DNA of 64,000 nt, taken from positions 36,993,123 to 37,057,122 of the forward strand of contig CP154955.1 in assembly GCA_039621445.1 (NCBI GenBank), in the 5' to 3' direction. The position numbers and the translations under genes were made by a program. The notes beneath the pieces were generated by a model. That model had not been told where the DNA came from, did no database searches, and saw nothing but the letters and a program-made list of their open reading frames with translations. Numbering within the stretch: the stretch's first letter is position 1; every line of letters begins with the position of its first letter. This document shows, piece by piece, positions 32,705 through 42,655 of the stretch. Origin of the DNA: Euglena gracilis (taxonomy: Eukaryota; Euglenida; Euglenophyceae; Euglenales).

Positions 32705-33010
32705 GCCCGAATCAATCAGGGTCGAAAGGCTTCCCCCCCATACGAGCTTGGATCATGGGTGTGGTTGCTCAAACCAAGATCGGTTGGGGGAAATAAAGTG
32801 GACCGATGGTGGCAGGGTCCATTTGAAGTTGTGGGGCGGGTTGGAGCCTCGAGCTATCGACTCCAAATTTCGGAGGGGCAACATTTGGTTGTCCATGCGG
32901 ATCAACTCAAGGTGTGTAAGTGGGACTTAAGCCTTCGGGGGTCCTATGCACTCACCTACGCGCGTTCGGATTTGGTCGGACAAACGGAGGGGTTGTTGAA
33001 CTCTCCCTAA
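32640..33010 (+). pseudogene. Integrase C-terminal domain of outer element
   Basis: In the frame open at 32,489-33,010, LEEKISKLLKEEDARVQARI is followed by SPPYELGSWVWLLKPRSVGG and DRWWQGPFEVVGRVGASSYR, then LVVHADQLKVCKW. This is the GPF/Y, SH3-like tail of gypsy integrases, which contacts DNA. It has no chromodomain and ends with a stop at 33,010. The frame upstream of about 32,640 is antisense to the inverted core and not part of the protein. It is intact, but severed from its catalytic core. Confidence 0.85.
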
Positions 33011-33192
33011 GTCATGGCTGTGACCTGTGAGGGTTTTTGGGTGGTGGAGCCTTTGGTTTGATCAAGAGCAAGTTTGTCAATTTTCACGCACGGGTTTATT
33101 TTGCTTCACAAGTCGAGACGCCGCATCGCCGTCGATAACGCGCCCGAGCGCTACGCGTCTTTCCCGAGCTCGTGACCAACCGATGACGGTGC
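33011..33192. other. No recognisable gene
   Basis: Short sequence after the integrase stop with a GC-rich stretch (33,115-33,175). Probably retroelement 3' untranslated sequence or a join. Confidence 0.3.
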
Positions 33193-33545
33193 TCATGCCT
33201 GTTGTGGTGTGGGTGGGTGGAGCGTGGTGTGGGGTTGGCTGAACTCCCCAGTGTAGGCTTCAGGGGGGGTACTTGCCTGTAAACACACCTCGGCTTTTTC
33301 CACCACGTGTGCCATGGCCCCAAGTGCAAGCAACCTGGGACATCCCTTTTCACCAAACTCAGATGGCAATCCGTCAAACTTGAACCTTTTACTTAACTTT
33401 TCCAAATCCCTTCTAGACTTCCCAACACAGCAATCCAAGAGCTTGCCAGATACAACTGCTGCAAAGTGATGCACTGCTTGTCATACCACTGTGAAAAATA
33501 TTTCACTGAAGAATTTCACTGGTAGGAATCTCTTTTCTGCCATGC
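33193..33545 (-). repeat. Exon-like repeat, copy 1 (paired with 34,790-35,029)
   Basis: On the minus strand FKFDGLPSEFGEKGCPRLLA and LGAMAHVVEKAEVCLQAS are open in ORF 33,193-33,474. The copy at 34,790-35,029 reads FKFDRLPSEIGEKGFSRLLA and LGTMAQVAGKAEVCLQAS. The changes are partly conservative, which hints at past coding selection, but I do not recognise the protein. The stretch 33,495-33,545 (GAATTTCACTGGTAGGAATC) recurs at 41,538. Confidence 0.45.
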
Positions 33546-33642
33546 CTAATTTGACATTGCAATCAAACATTCTCTGAGGACCGAACGGAGCAAGCCCAGG
33601 GGCAGAGGCCCCCAGGCCAGACCCACAGGCAGACCGGCTCTC

Positions 33643-33846
33643 CTAGCTGATCTGCTGGGCCCGCACCGTGAAGGTGCTCGCAATCTCCATCGCCTGGTCC
33701 CGCCAGAACGCCTCCACCTGCGGGCTGTGGCGCACTGTGGCAAGGCAGAAACGATGGCCGGCGTAGGGATGTCCCTCCTGCGGTACTGCATTGGAAACAT
33801 GGACAAGAGCTGATAAATCCTGCGCTTTGTTCAAGAGCCACAGCAC
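33643..33846 (-). CDS. Unassigned exon-like ORF
   Basis: A GC-rich minus-strand frame of 67 codons. A tract ending TTTCCAATGCAG, which could be a splice acceptor, lies within it. After that it reads VPQEGHPYAGHRFCLATVRH and FWRDQAMEIASTFTVRAQQI to a TAG. The composition differs from the AT-rich surroundings. No family comes to mind. It could be a last exon of a host gene or a captured fragment. Confidence 0.25.
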   Translation of the reverse strand: MLWLLNKAQDLSALVHVSNAVPQEGHPYAGHRFCLATVRHSPQVEAFWRDQAMEIASTFTVRAQQIS

Positions 33847-34789
33847 GTTGTCCCCAACGTGGTTCCAAGCATTCCAGTGGTTGCATTTCCAGACGTTTCA
33901 CAGCTCTCAGAATCGATCCCTGAGTTGTTTTTTACGCTCGTCGGTTTAGTCGACCTGCTGCATCTTGCCCAAGCTCGCATCAAACATTTTCTCAGGGACA
34001 TGAAATACCTCTGGCCTGCTGAAATACAACCGTGGTGGGGAATGAAGGCCGACTGCACCACGGTTCACGCTCCAGACAGGATTTTGAAGGCTTTCAAAAA
34101 AAAATTGATCTGATCCGGTTTGTATGAACTGGGTTCCTACTTTTTCTGCTTTGCATTGTGTTTGCCCTCCTTCCTGTGCCAGATGCTGGTTGCACTGGGC
34201 GTGGGGTCCCTTTCGACGTAAGAAAACCATTGGTTTGCATATATGTGTGTGCGCGCACGTGCACGTGCGTCTGGAATGTTTTGCTGTCCACAATTTGCGC
34301 GGCCTTCGCAGCTACAGCGGACAGACCCTTATCCCACGTTGAACATATTGATGGGTCACTTGGAACACGACAAGAAGAACACGAACATGAAGGATGAAGT
34401 AACCACTTACTGCCGCAGAACACCAGCACATGGGAGCACCAATTGCCAAACGACACGGCGAGAGTTTTTTTTTTCGTAAACGGTAGGTGTACTCACAAAC
34501 CAGCGATGATGTCAATGTAATGTAATGTCAGCAACAGCAAATGACCAGCAAAACCACAAATGACCACCATCTCGTTCTCCAGTACGTGCCTCACGGCTCA
34601 TCTCGATGCTCCACCTGGAAGTTCTCGAAGTACGTCCCTCACGGCTCAGCACGAGGACCTGTAATTGTAATCTCAGATGTCATCAATGACAATGAGCAAT
34701 GGTGATCAATCTTGTCACCATCTGAAATGTCTACTTTTCCCATGATCTCCACAGGGTCCTTTGTCATCCGGGCAATTGCAAATCTCACA
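33847..34789. other. No recognisable gene
   Basis: Competing short frames on both strands. A GT/GC-rich microsatellite-like stretch lies at 34,240-34,270. Nothing identifiable. Confidence 0.3.
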
Positions 34790-35029
34790 TTACTTTGTGT
34801 AGGCTTCAGGATGGGAACTTGCCTGTAAACACACCTCAGCTTTCCCCGCCACCTGTGCCATGGTGCCCAGGGCAAGCAACCTGGAAAAGCCCTTTTCACC
34901 AATCTCAGATGGCAATCTGTCAAACTTGAACCTTGAACTTGACAGATAAAACTGCTGCAAAGTGATTTCAAGTAAATTCAAGTGTTGGAATTGCATTTGC
35001 AAATGGAAAGTCCAATTGAGAAAAAACAA
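34790..35029 (-). repeat. Exon-like repeat, copy 2
   Basis: Second copy of the block described at 33,193-33,545, in the same orientation about 1.6 kb away. It keeps the sequence CTTTGCAGCAGTT ahead of the shared part but lacks about 40 bp present in copy 1. Its end reads SSHPEAYTK before a stop. Confidence 0.45.
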
Positions 35030-36650
35030 TCAAGCCAAGGAGAGGTGGAGGTTTGCATCCCCAACCCCCCTCCATCTGTGGGAAAAGGGGCAGGGGGGTG
35101 GGGCTCCCAAACTCAGGCAACCACAGGCCAAATCTCACCCCAAAACCCCCTTTTCGACCCAGAAACTGTGAGAAATGACACCCAGGGGGGGTGTTGGCCA
35201 AGGTTGACGGCTTGTTTTTTGAAACAAAAAAACATGTTTTTTTAAAAAAATATTTTTAAAAAAAAAAACGTCATGGAGGGCTTGTGGGAAAATTTTTGCA
35301 ATGCTTTTTTGAAGAAAAAAACTTGGCTGGTGATGCCTAATTTGACAAAATATTCAGGTAGATTCAAATTTTGAGGCATAAATTTTGCAAAATTTAGATT
35401 GGTGATGCCTAATTTGGTGTCAAAACACTAATTTTAGGTTGGGGGATTCCTAATTTGGAGCCAAGAAGGATTTCCCCCCCAAAATTCGTTTTCAGTGATT
35501 CCTAATTTGCCCACCGAAAATGGGGTGTTCCCCCGTGACCCCCCCCCGGTGACCACCCCCCGTGACCCGAACCACACCCGAAAAATTTTCCTCAAAAAAT
35601 GGCGGTTTCGCAAGGAAAAAGGACAATTTTTTGCTTTTTCAAAAAAATTGTGTTTTTTTTAAAAAACAAGTTTTTTGATTTTTTTTAAAAAACAAAAATA
35701 ACTTCAACCCTGGTGTTGGCTCTCACTGGTTCAGCTGAGCAGGGAGGGGTTGAAACCCCAAAGGCACCCCCCTTGGAGATCCCGGTGACACCCCCCTCAG
35801 GAGTCAGGGAGGGTCCATTGGGAAGTTTCTCCTTGGAAATGATAGCCCAGTTTCGGCCACAGGGGGGGGCCACAATTGGAAAAATTTTCTGACACTAGTC
35901 GGCTTGAGGAGCCAAAAAAAACGATCCTACGCCGGAAACTGGCCCGGGGCGGGGGCCTCCTCCAGCCTTCAGCCGGAAATTTTGGGTTGAAAATGCCAGC
36001 TCAGAATGGTTTCTTTGATGATCAGCCATTGGCCCAATCTCAGATGGCAAATCTGACGATTGGAGTTTCGGGGCACAGGGAGTTGGGACCCGAAACCAGT
36101 TTGGCTGAACTCACAACCCCGACAAATATGGGACAGATGTTTGAATTTCAGGGTGGGGGTGGGCAGGTTGTCATTTCCAACCAACCGTGTTTTCCAGAGC
36201 CTTTTTCAGGGGTTTTGCCTTTGCAAAATATGGGGTACGGTTTTGTAGTGCCTGAGTTGCCTCTCCCACACTTTTCATGGGTGAAAAATTTAGGGAATCT
36301 GCCATTGTTACCCGCTTTTGCATTGCCTTTGCCTCCAGCTCAACCAGTTTTTTCAACACCAGCCTAAGAGCCGGTGGCACTTTTGCAGTTTTCCCAACCA
36401 TCACTTTTTTGGGGGGGACAAGATTTTTGGCAATTTTTGGGTGTGGAGGTGCGTTGGACGTTGGGTGCCAAAAAGGGGTTTGGTTGTCCAAATGGAAGGT
36501 TGGGTGAGTACAATTATTTTCTGTTTTTAAGGGAGTTTTCTTCCACAAAAATTTCATGTTTCCCCTCCCCCTTTTTGCGAAGAAATTCTTTCCTACTTGC
36601 GCAATCTCCCCTTTTGCCAATGTTTTGGGTCAAATTGGCCCCGAGCGAGA
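35030..36650. repeat. Repeat region with GTGACC-rich end
   Basis: A block at 35,320-35,585 (TGGTGATGCCTAATTTG repeats followed by GTGACCCCCCC...GTGACCCGAACCAC) recurs in the same orientation at 40,615-40,885. A palindromic A/T run lies at 35,225-35,270. The stretch 35,870-36,640 has open frames on the plus strand without a known domain. No gene is supported. Confidence 0.5.
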
Positions 36651-36659
36651 AATTGGTGA

Positions 36660-38213
36660 TGGACTTTTTGGTGGTCGCTAGCGACTAGTCGCTAGGGTCG
36701 CTACAGGCCCGGGCGAAAACCGCAAGTACATTAAATACGTCAGGAATTAAACCGCAAGGAATTTAATCCGGTGAGCCCCCGTCAGTCGGGGAATTAAATC
36801 CGGTCGCGCTTTTTTTCCGCAGATTTTTTTGATCACCGTCGCCAGGGTTGCGTCGCCCGCCTTACGTGTCCCTCCTTTAATTTTTTGCGTTGGTTCGCGG
36901 AAGCGGCAGAAAAAGTGGACACTTTTTTTTTGACAGTTCCCCATTTCTTTGTGAAAAAGAGCCTCCAAACATCGAAAGATGTTCCATCGCTGGACCCTTT
37001 TTTTTTGTTGTTTGGGCCCTGTGGTACCAAACTGGCCAGACGTCCTGGCACCAAACTGGCCTCCACCTGTGACAGCCCCACCCATCACCAAATTGGGCCA
37101 CCTGTGACGGCCCCCACCTGCCACTGGTGGAAAACAAGTTGAGTGGAAAATTGGCAACCACCTCTCCACAAGAAAAACCACACACCACACACACGGCTCA
37201 TTCAAATCCTTCCCAAATGACACACCACATTACCAGAACAAATTACCAGTCAAAAAACAGTTTGTTGCAAAATGGTGTCAGGGTCCTTTGCTGGCCCAGG
37301 GCCTTTTCGGGCCACTGGTGCAAAATCTTTTCAGACGGTTCACACACATTCGAGAGACACATTTGCAAAGCACAACAATGCAGAAGACAAAAAAACAGGC
37401 AGAATGTTACAAAAAACTGGAATGCAGCAGTTACAAAACATTTTTTACCTGTTCTCCTCTGTTCTTCAGCTTCTCTCAGTTCACCTGATGAAAATACATG
37501 CATCCAAACACACAATTGCATGTTCCCCCAGCTTTTAACAAGTGTCAACAATACACACAGTCAATGTGTGTCAACTGTGATGAGATGGTTGGCCACGAAT
37601 GATGCAACAGAAAATTCCCACAGAAAGAGAAAAACATAAACAGGCTTTGACAGAAGGTTGGACTAGACATTTGACGCAACAGCCACAGACTTTTCATGAA
37701 AATTCATTTTCCCAGGCTAACAGTGGAAAAGATCAACACAGCCGACTTTCACTTGAAATGAGCAATTAAGCAGAACAAGCGACAGGATCATACCTTCAAC
37801 TGTGAAGTTTTTATCTTCAAAAATTTGACCATTGCTACTTCTTCCCATGCTGCCTGCAGTCTTGGGAGCCCTGGAGTGGAGAAAAAATCATTTGATTGGT
37901 AAGGGACATAAACCTATCTGTGTTGTACTTCTTCAGCAGCTTTGATCAATTCTTGCACCGCTTCAGGCTTCGCCTTCTTATCACTGTACCAAAAACTTCT
38001 TCATTGGTTTCTTTCCAAGGTGTGCAACCGTGGGGGGATAAAATGACGCGTATACTTTCGCTATTTCAGGCAAATAATACTCGGGGGAATTAATTCCGTG
38101 GAGCACCCGACAGTCGAGGAATTTAACCGGATTTAATGGGCATTTTACTAAATGCCCACGAGATTTAGGCCCGAGCCTGTAGCGACTAGTCGCTAGTGAC
38201 CATTGGTGGCCGG
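36660..38213. mobile_element. TIR element with GCGACTAGTCGC ends (element A)
   Basis: The left end, GGTGGTCGCTAGCGACTAGT then CGCTACAGGCCCGGGC (36,670-36,714), is matched in inverted form at 38,168-38,213. Inside each end is a second pair based on GGAATTTAA(T/A)CCGG (36,745-36,805 and 38,085-38,140). Open frames in the middle (37,127-37,639 and others) show no transposase motif. It is likely a non-autonomous DNA transposon of about 1.5 kb. Confidence 0.6.
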
Positions 38214-38985
38214 AGTGACTAGTTGCTCCGACCACCAATTTTAAGTACACACCCCCTTCAAAAAAGTTTTTAAGCCCCCCTCGAAAAAAATTGATTCAAA
38301 TTTGGAGGAAAGTGACTCAAAACGCACCCAAATGCCTTCCAAACCCTTCATTCAGGGGCCAATTTACAAAAAAAGATTGAGTAATTCTCTTTGCGCCTGT
38401 TCTGTGAAAACATGGCCATTGCACACATCAGACTATGGAGCGCGACTCGGCCATCCTTGCCTTGCACACACAAGGGGACTGCGTTATTTTGGACAGGGGG
38501 TCTGGGGAGGGCAGCAGCCCCCCCCCCCCCCGGAGGAGGCCGTAGGGAGCGCAATTCGGCCATCGTTGCCTTCACACACTGTAAATTAACCCCTAAAATT
38601 AAAATTCACTGTGAAATCCAGGGGGAAACTGACGAGGAAAAAAAATCGAAAAACTGACAAAAATTTTGGTTTTGGCTTTGGTGCGAGATCACTTTAATGA
38701 TTTTTTTTGCCCCCTTCACCCCCCAGGGGGGGGGGGTTCGGCAAAAACCGGCCGGTCACTCTGGGAAGACCAGTCGCCCACCCCTGGAGTGTTCGGCCAG
38801 TGAAAATTAAACCCGAATGGAGGTTTTGGAAGGCCTTTGGGTAAAAAAAAAATTGGAGGGGGGCTTAAAAATTTTTTAGAGGGAGGGTAAACTTAAAATT
38901 GGTGGTCGGCCCGACCACCAATCGTCAGTAGACTTGGTCGCTAGCGACTAGTTGCTAGTAACCACCAAAAAGTCCATCACCAATT
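38205..38985. mobile_element. TIR element with related ends (element B)
   Basis: The left end (GACTAGTTGCTCCGACCACCAATTTTAAGTAC at 38,216-38,248, then the AAAAAGTTTTTAAGCCCCCCTC block) returns inverted at 38,876-38,960. The right edge also carries GCGACTAGTTGC (38,944-38,955) and ACCACCAAAAAGTCCATCACCAATTTC, which is the inverse of 36,647-36,672. So A and B sit together inside a larger, 2.3-kb inverted-repeat unit. Inside B a short repeat, GCGCNATTCGGCCATC, occurs twice (38,439 and 38,551). Confidence 0.55.
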
Positions 38986-39236
38986 TCCCACAATGAGCCG
39001 GTCATATTCATACGGCAAAGAAGCGCCATTGTTTGGGTCGAAAAAATTTTCACCTCAAATCTTGGCGTTTCTTTCCATTTTTAGACCATGTCAAGGCAAA
39101 TTTTCGATGGTTTGAACAAGAAAATTGATGAAAAGCGACCAAAAACACCACCTACATCAAAAAGCAGGCTGAAATGATGAATGAAAAGAAACGCTGAAGT
39201 GATGAAGGTTGATGCATTGTATGAAAATCGAAAATC
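38986..39236. other. No recognisable gene
   Basis: AT-rich spacer between TIR elements. Nothing seen. Confidence 0.3.
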
Positions 39237-40581
39237 TCGGGTCACGGGCCCGCCACGGGGGGGGGGTCACGGGGGGGTCACGGGGTTAGCACCCCTTATA
39301 CATTTCAAATTGCTATTTTTTGGTGGGGGGTGCAGCACTGTTGGACGCTTGCTTCATCCTGCCGGGGGTGCAGCACTATTTGGACCACAGCACCACTGTC
39401 ACGGGGGGTTTAGTTCATGTAGACAGTATGAACAAATGTTGAATGTGACGGCGACAGTGAGGTGGATTGGAAGGTCGTTCTCCATCATGGGGTTGATGTG
39501 CAGGTTGTGTTTGAACTTTATTTTGATGCCCTTCAGGGGGGTTTGTGGCTTGAGGTCCTTCAATTTTGTGTTTTCTTTTGGCTAGTTTGCGTCAGATTGG
39601 TGTTTTGTTGGTGTTCATGTCTGTGAACGTTCATCAGCAAGGTGGTACCCCCCTAAATGCCCCCCCCCAGATGACCCCCCTGGGGGGTCATCCAGGGGGG
39701 GGGGTCATTTTTTTTGCCATAAGGGAGCCTTCACCGAATGCGACGAAGGGGAAATCAGGACATCTCACTTCACTCAGTGCAGCTCATGTTGCAAGGAGCG
39801 GTGTGAGAAGGGGTCAGTGGCCAGATTAAGGGCAAAAGTTGCAATTACCACGACTGTTGGTGGACATGCAGCTGCGGTGGAGCCAGATGCCACACTTTGG
39901 GCAGTGGATGGCTGTCGGAGCAAACTTCTACTTTTAGAAATTTTGGAAAGAAACTGCACGTCACAACCCAATGAAATGTCCCATGATTGATTCGAAGACA
40001 TGGCATCCCAAGCTGTCACAACCCAACGCATTACTTGTTCTCGACTTGGCTTCACTCCAGGAGTTCCTGGGGGTGAGTCGGGTTGCAGGGGGGGTTGCGG
40101 GGGGGGGGGGTGGGGGGGGGGGGACCGATTTTTCCAGGTCAAAATTAGGAATTGCCAAGTCACAAAATTTGGATGATGCCACCAAAAAATTAGGCATTTC
40201 CACACATCATTAATTTTGGTTCCAAATTGGGCATCGCCAACCCAAAATTTTGACCCATTTGCCCTTATTGGAGCCAAAAATGTGCACGACAACCACATTT
40301 TAACCAAACTTAGGCATCTCCCACCCAAAAAATAAATCCCAAAACAGGGCCTCCGGTCGGGTTGCGGGGGGGTTGCGTGTGGGCGGGGGTTGCGGGGGGG
40401 TTGCGGGGGTGGACACCCCCCCTGCTTTGATCTGTTCAGCTCTCCACGCCAGGTGTTCTTGCCACACAATCCTCTTGAACGGTGAATTTACAAACACATC
40501 CATGACCTATTACACAGGAAGGGGGTGTTCCCCCCGTGACCTCCCCGTGACCCCCCCCCGTGACCCCCCCGTGACCCGAAC
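39237..40581. mobile_element. TIR element with CGGGTCACGGG ends
   Basis: The left end CGGGTCACGGGCCC...GGGTCACGGGGGGGTCACGG (39,237-39,286) is inverted at 40,535-40,581 (CCCCCGTGACCCGAA). The interior has plus-strand frames without known domains. It also has GGGTTGCGGGGGG runs at 40,078-40,125 and 40,355-40,415, which look like the ends of another nested copy. Related ends occur at 35,528-35,583 and 40,815-40,880. Confidence 0.5.
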
Positions 40582-40614
40582 AAGGACCCTTTTCGGCGAA
40601 ATTTTGTCGGGAAA

Positions 40615-40885
40615 AATATTTGCTGGTGATGCCTAATTTGATAAAATTCTGGGACAGATTCCTAATTTTGAGGCGTAAATTTTTAAAATTTGGACTTGGT
40701 GATTCCTAATTTGGTGTCAAAATCCTAATTTTAGGTGTGGGGATTCCTAATTTGTGGAAATTTTCTCCAAAAATTTCTACTCGGTGATTCCTAATTTTGC
40801 CACCAAAAATGTGGTGTTCGCCCCGTGACCCCCCCGTGACCCCCCCCCTCGTGACCCCCCCGTGACCCGAACCACCCCCGAAGTA
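40615..40885. repeat. Direct copy of the 35,320-35,585 repeat
   Basis: It has the same order of motifs: GGTGATGCCTAATTTG, GGTGATTCCTAATTTGGTGTC, GGGGATTCCTAATTTG, then GTGACCCCCC runs ending GTGACCCGAACCAC. It is the right edge of an element of the GTGACC family. Confidence 0.6.
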
Positions 40886-41057
40886 TAACAGATTTCCGTA
40901 TTGCGGACAAAACCTGTACCAACCCGGTACATCCACTAGGTACAAACACCAGGTGGTGGATGCCATTTTGTTTGGCATATTCCAGGACTTCGCACACCTG
41001 TTGTTCAAGGGTGCAGAGAAGCGCCTTACCTGGTTTGGAGTGAACCAAGCTGCCCAA
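40886..41057 (-). pseudogene. Pogo/Tigger-like transposase fragment, third-motif part
   Basis: Minus-strand ORF 40,791-41,057 contains EYAKQNGIHHLVFVPSGCTG then LVQVL. In DDE_1 (pogo/Tigger/jerky) transposases the motif FVPxGCTxxxQPLD carries the last catalytic acid. Here the sequence diverges right after VQVL, so the acid itself is not seen. It lies head to head with the plus-strand fragment at 41,070, so the gene has been rearranged as well as truncated. Confidence 0.5.
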
Positions 41058-41069
41058 ATCTTGTTGTGC

Positions 41070-41330
41070 ACTGCTTCAACCACTCACAATGGCTGGCAGA
41101 CAAGATCAACGTTCCTAGAGTGGATCAAGCAAGAAACCAAGCTCCTGCAAAGCTGTGTCCTTGTGATTGATCTGTATGCGGCCCATCGGGAATCCGGAGT
41201 GGATGTGAGGGCCAGGAAAAACAGAACAAGTTATCACCTGCAACACTTTGCCACGCACATCCAAATCCATGCGGCTTGCGAGAAACACCGTGAACATCGC
41301 CTTGTCCCCCCCCGTTGAGAAGTGGAATTT
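41070..41330 (+). pseudogene. Pogo/Tigger-like transposase fragment, second-motif part
   Basis: In ORF 40,953-41,318 the part from 41,080 reads THNGWQTRSTFLEWIKQETK and CVLVIDLYAAHRESGVDV. The LVxDxxxAH block is the second catalytic region of DDE_1 transposases (Asp codon at 41,169). The part before 41,070 is antisense to the other fragment. The frame after about 41,215 is not recognisable. Confidence 0.5.
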
Positions 41331-42655
41331 TGGCTGAACCTGTCTTCTCTAACGTCGTCCCAGGCATCTCTTCCACCCTCACCAGGGATGGTATTTTCTG
41401 TATAAAAAAATTCAGTTTGGATCAATTTTTTTTATAAAGACAACCGGAAAAGAAAAGGTGACCATTCCTGATCCTCACCCCTGTCTCATCCCCACACAAA
41501 ATTGTCTGGAAGTGGGCCACTGTGAAAAACACAACGAAGAATTTCACTGGTAGGAATCTCTTTTCTGGCCATGCCTAATTTAAGATTGCAATCACAGATT
41601 CTGGAATCTTTTGCTGTCCGCTCTCACCAGGGAATTCCATGCCCCCCCCCTCTTTTTTCTTTTTTATTCACTTTTTGGGACGGATCCGAGATGTGTGAAT
41701 TTCTTGAAAGGCGGAAAAACACCCTTTTTTGAATGGGTGAGGCAGGGGTCTCGAAGGGGATCGAAGCGTGGGTAATTTTGATGGTGAAACCCACGACACG
41801 GCCCCCCCTCATGCATTTGTCAATTTGTCAATTTCGGGACTTTCCTTGGCAAGGGCAGGTGCCGACCATTGGGACCTGGTGATAATGCCAAAGATGGTCG
41901 GAGGGGAGAGGTAACATGGGAGCGGAGGAAGGACGCCCATGATTCACTTCCCCCCCCCCTGCCATTTTCGCTGATTTTTCGAATTTTTGATGCAAGTGGT
42001 GGTGACATGGGCATGAAGGACGGGCACCCATGGTTCACTCCGTCTCCCCCCCCTCCTCTTTTTACTGCATTTTTTGAATTTTTTCGAATGGGGAGTAGCC
42101 GATTTTGGAAACCCTTTGAATGATCCAAGGGTGATCCGGAGAGGGAGATGGCATGGGCGTGAAGGATGACGGCCCATGGCTCACTTCCCCCCGCCTTCTT
42201 TTTTTCTTCCGGGTCGGACTCTCTTGGAATGATAGATCGAGGGAGTGAAAACTCACATGCATCCCACCTCTTCCCATATTCTTCGGATGTGGAGAAGGAG
42301 ACCGAGGGTCGGGGACACTCGCATGCGCCCTTGATCGACCTTGCGAGACTTTTTTTTCGACTCCGGAAGCCATGCTGGTTTTTTTTATTTCCTTTGATGA
42401 CGCCCACTGGATGCTTGGGTTGGTGGGAATACCTCGAGATTCGAGTGGGTAGAAGGGGAAGTCTTCGGAGGTGAGGGGAATTTTGTGGGTCACCGACCAA
42501 CTTTCGCCCTTCGCCCCCCCCCCTTTTTTCTCATTTTTCCTTCGGGAGATTTTATTTTTGAGACCCTTACGGTTGGACGCCCTCCGGTCTCCCTTTTTTT
42601 GAGGAGAGGGATCGGGGAATCGCAGATTTGTGGGCCAATCTCTTGACTAGGGAGG
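41331..42655 (+). other. 3' part of outer element and polypurine tract
   Basis: No domain is found. At 41,538 the sequence GAATTTCACTGGTAGGAATC repeats that at 33,512. At 41,870-42,190 a phrase of the type CATGGG(C/A)G(T/G)GAAGGA, followed by CCCATG(G)TTCAC, recurs about four times, giving long frames on both strands. GACTAGGGAGG directly before 42,656 is a candidate polypurine tract. Confidence 0.35.

Noticed and set aside
34240-34270. Z-DNA-forming promoter at the alternating GT/GC stretch
   Set aside because: A short alternating purine-pyrimidine stretch alone, without a gene beside it, supports nothing.
42062-42500. Long minus-strand ORFs (226 and 143 codons) as a gene
   Set aside because: They come from a repeated phrase near the 3' LTR and show no domain; the opposite strand is open to a similar extent.
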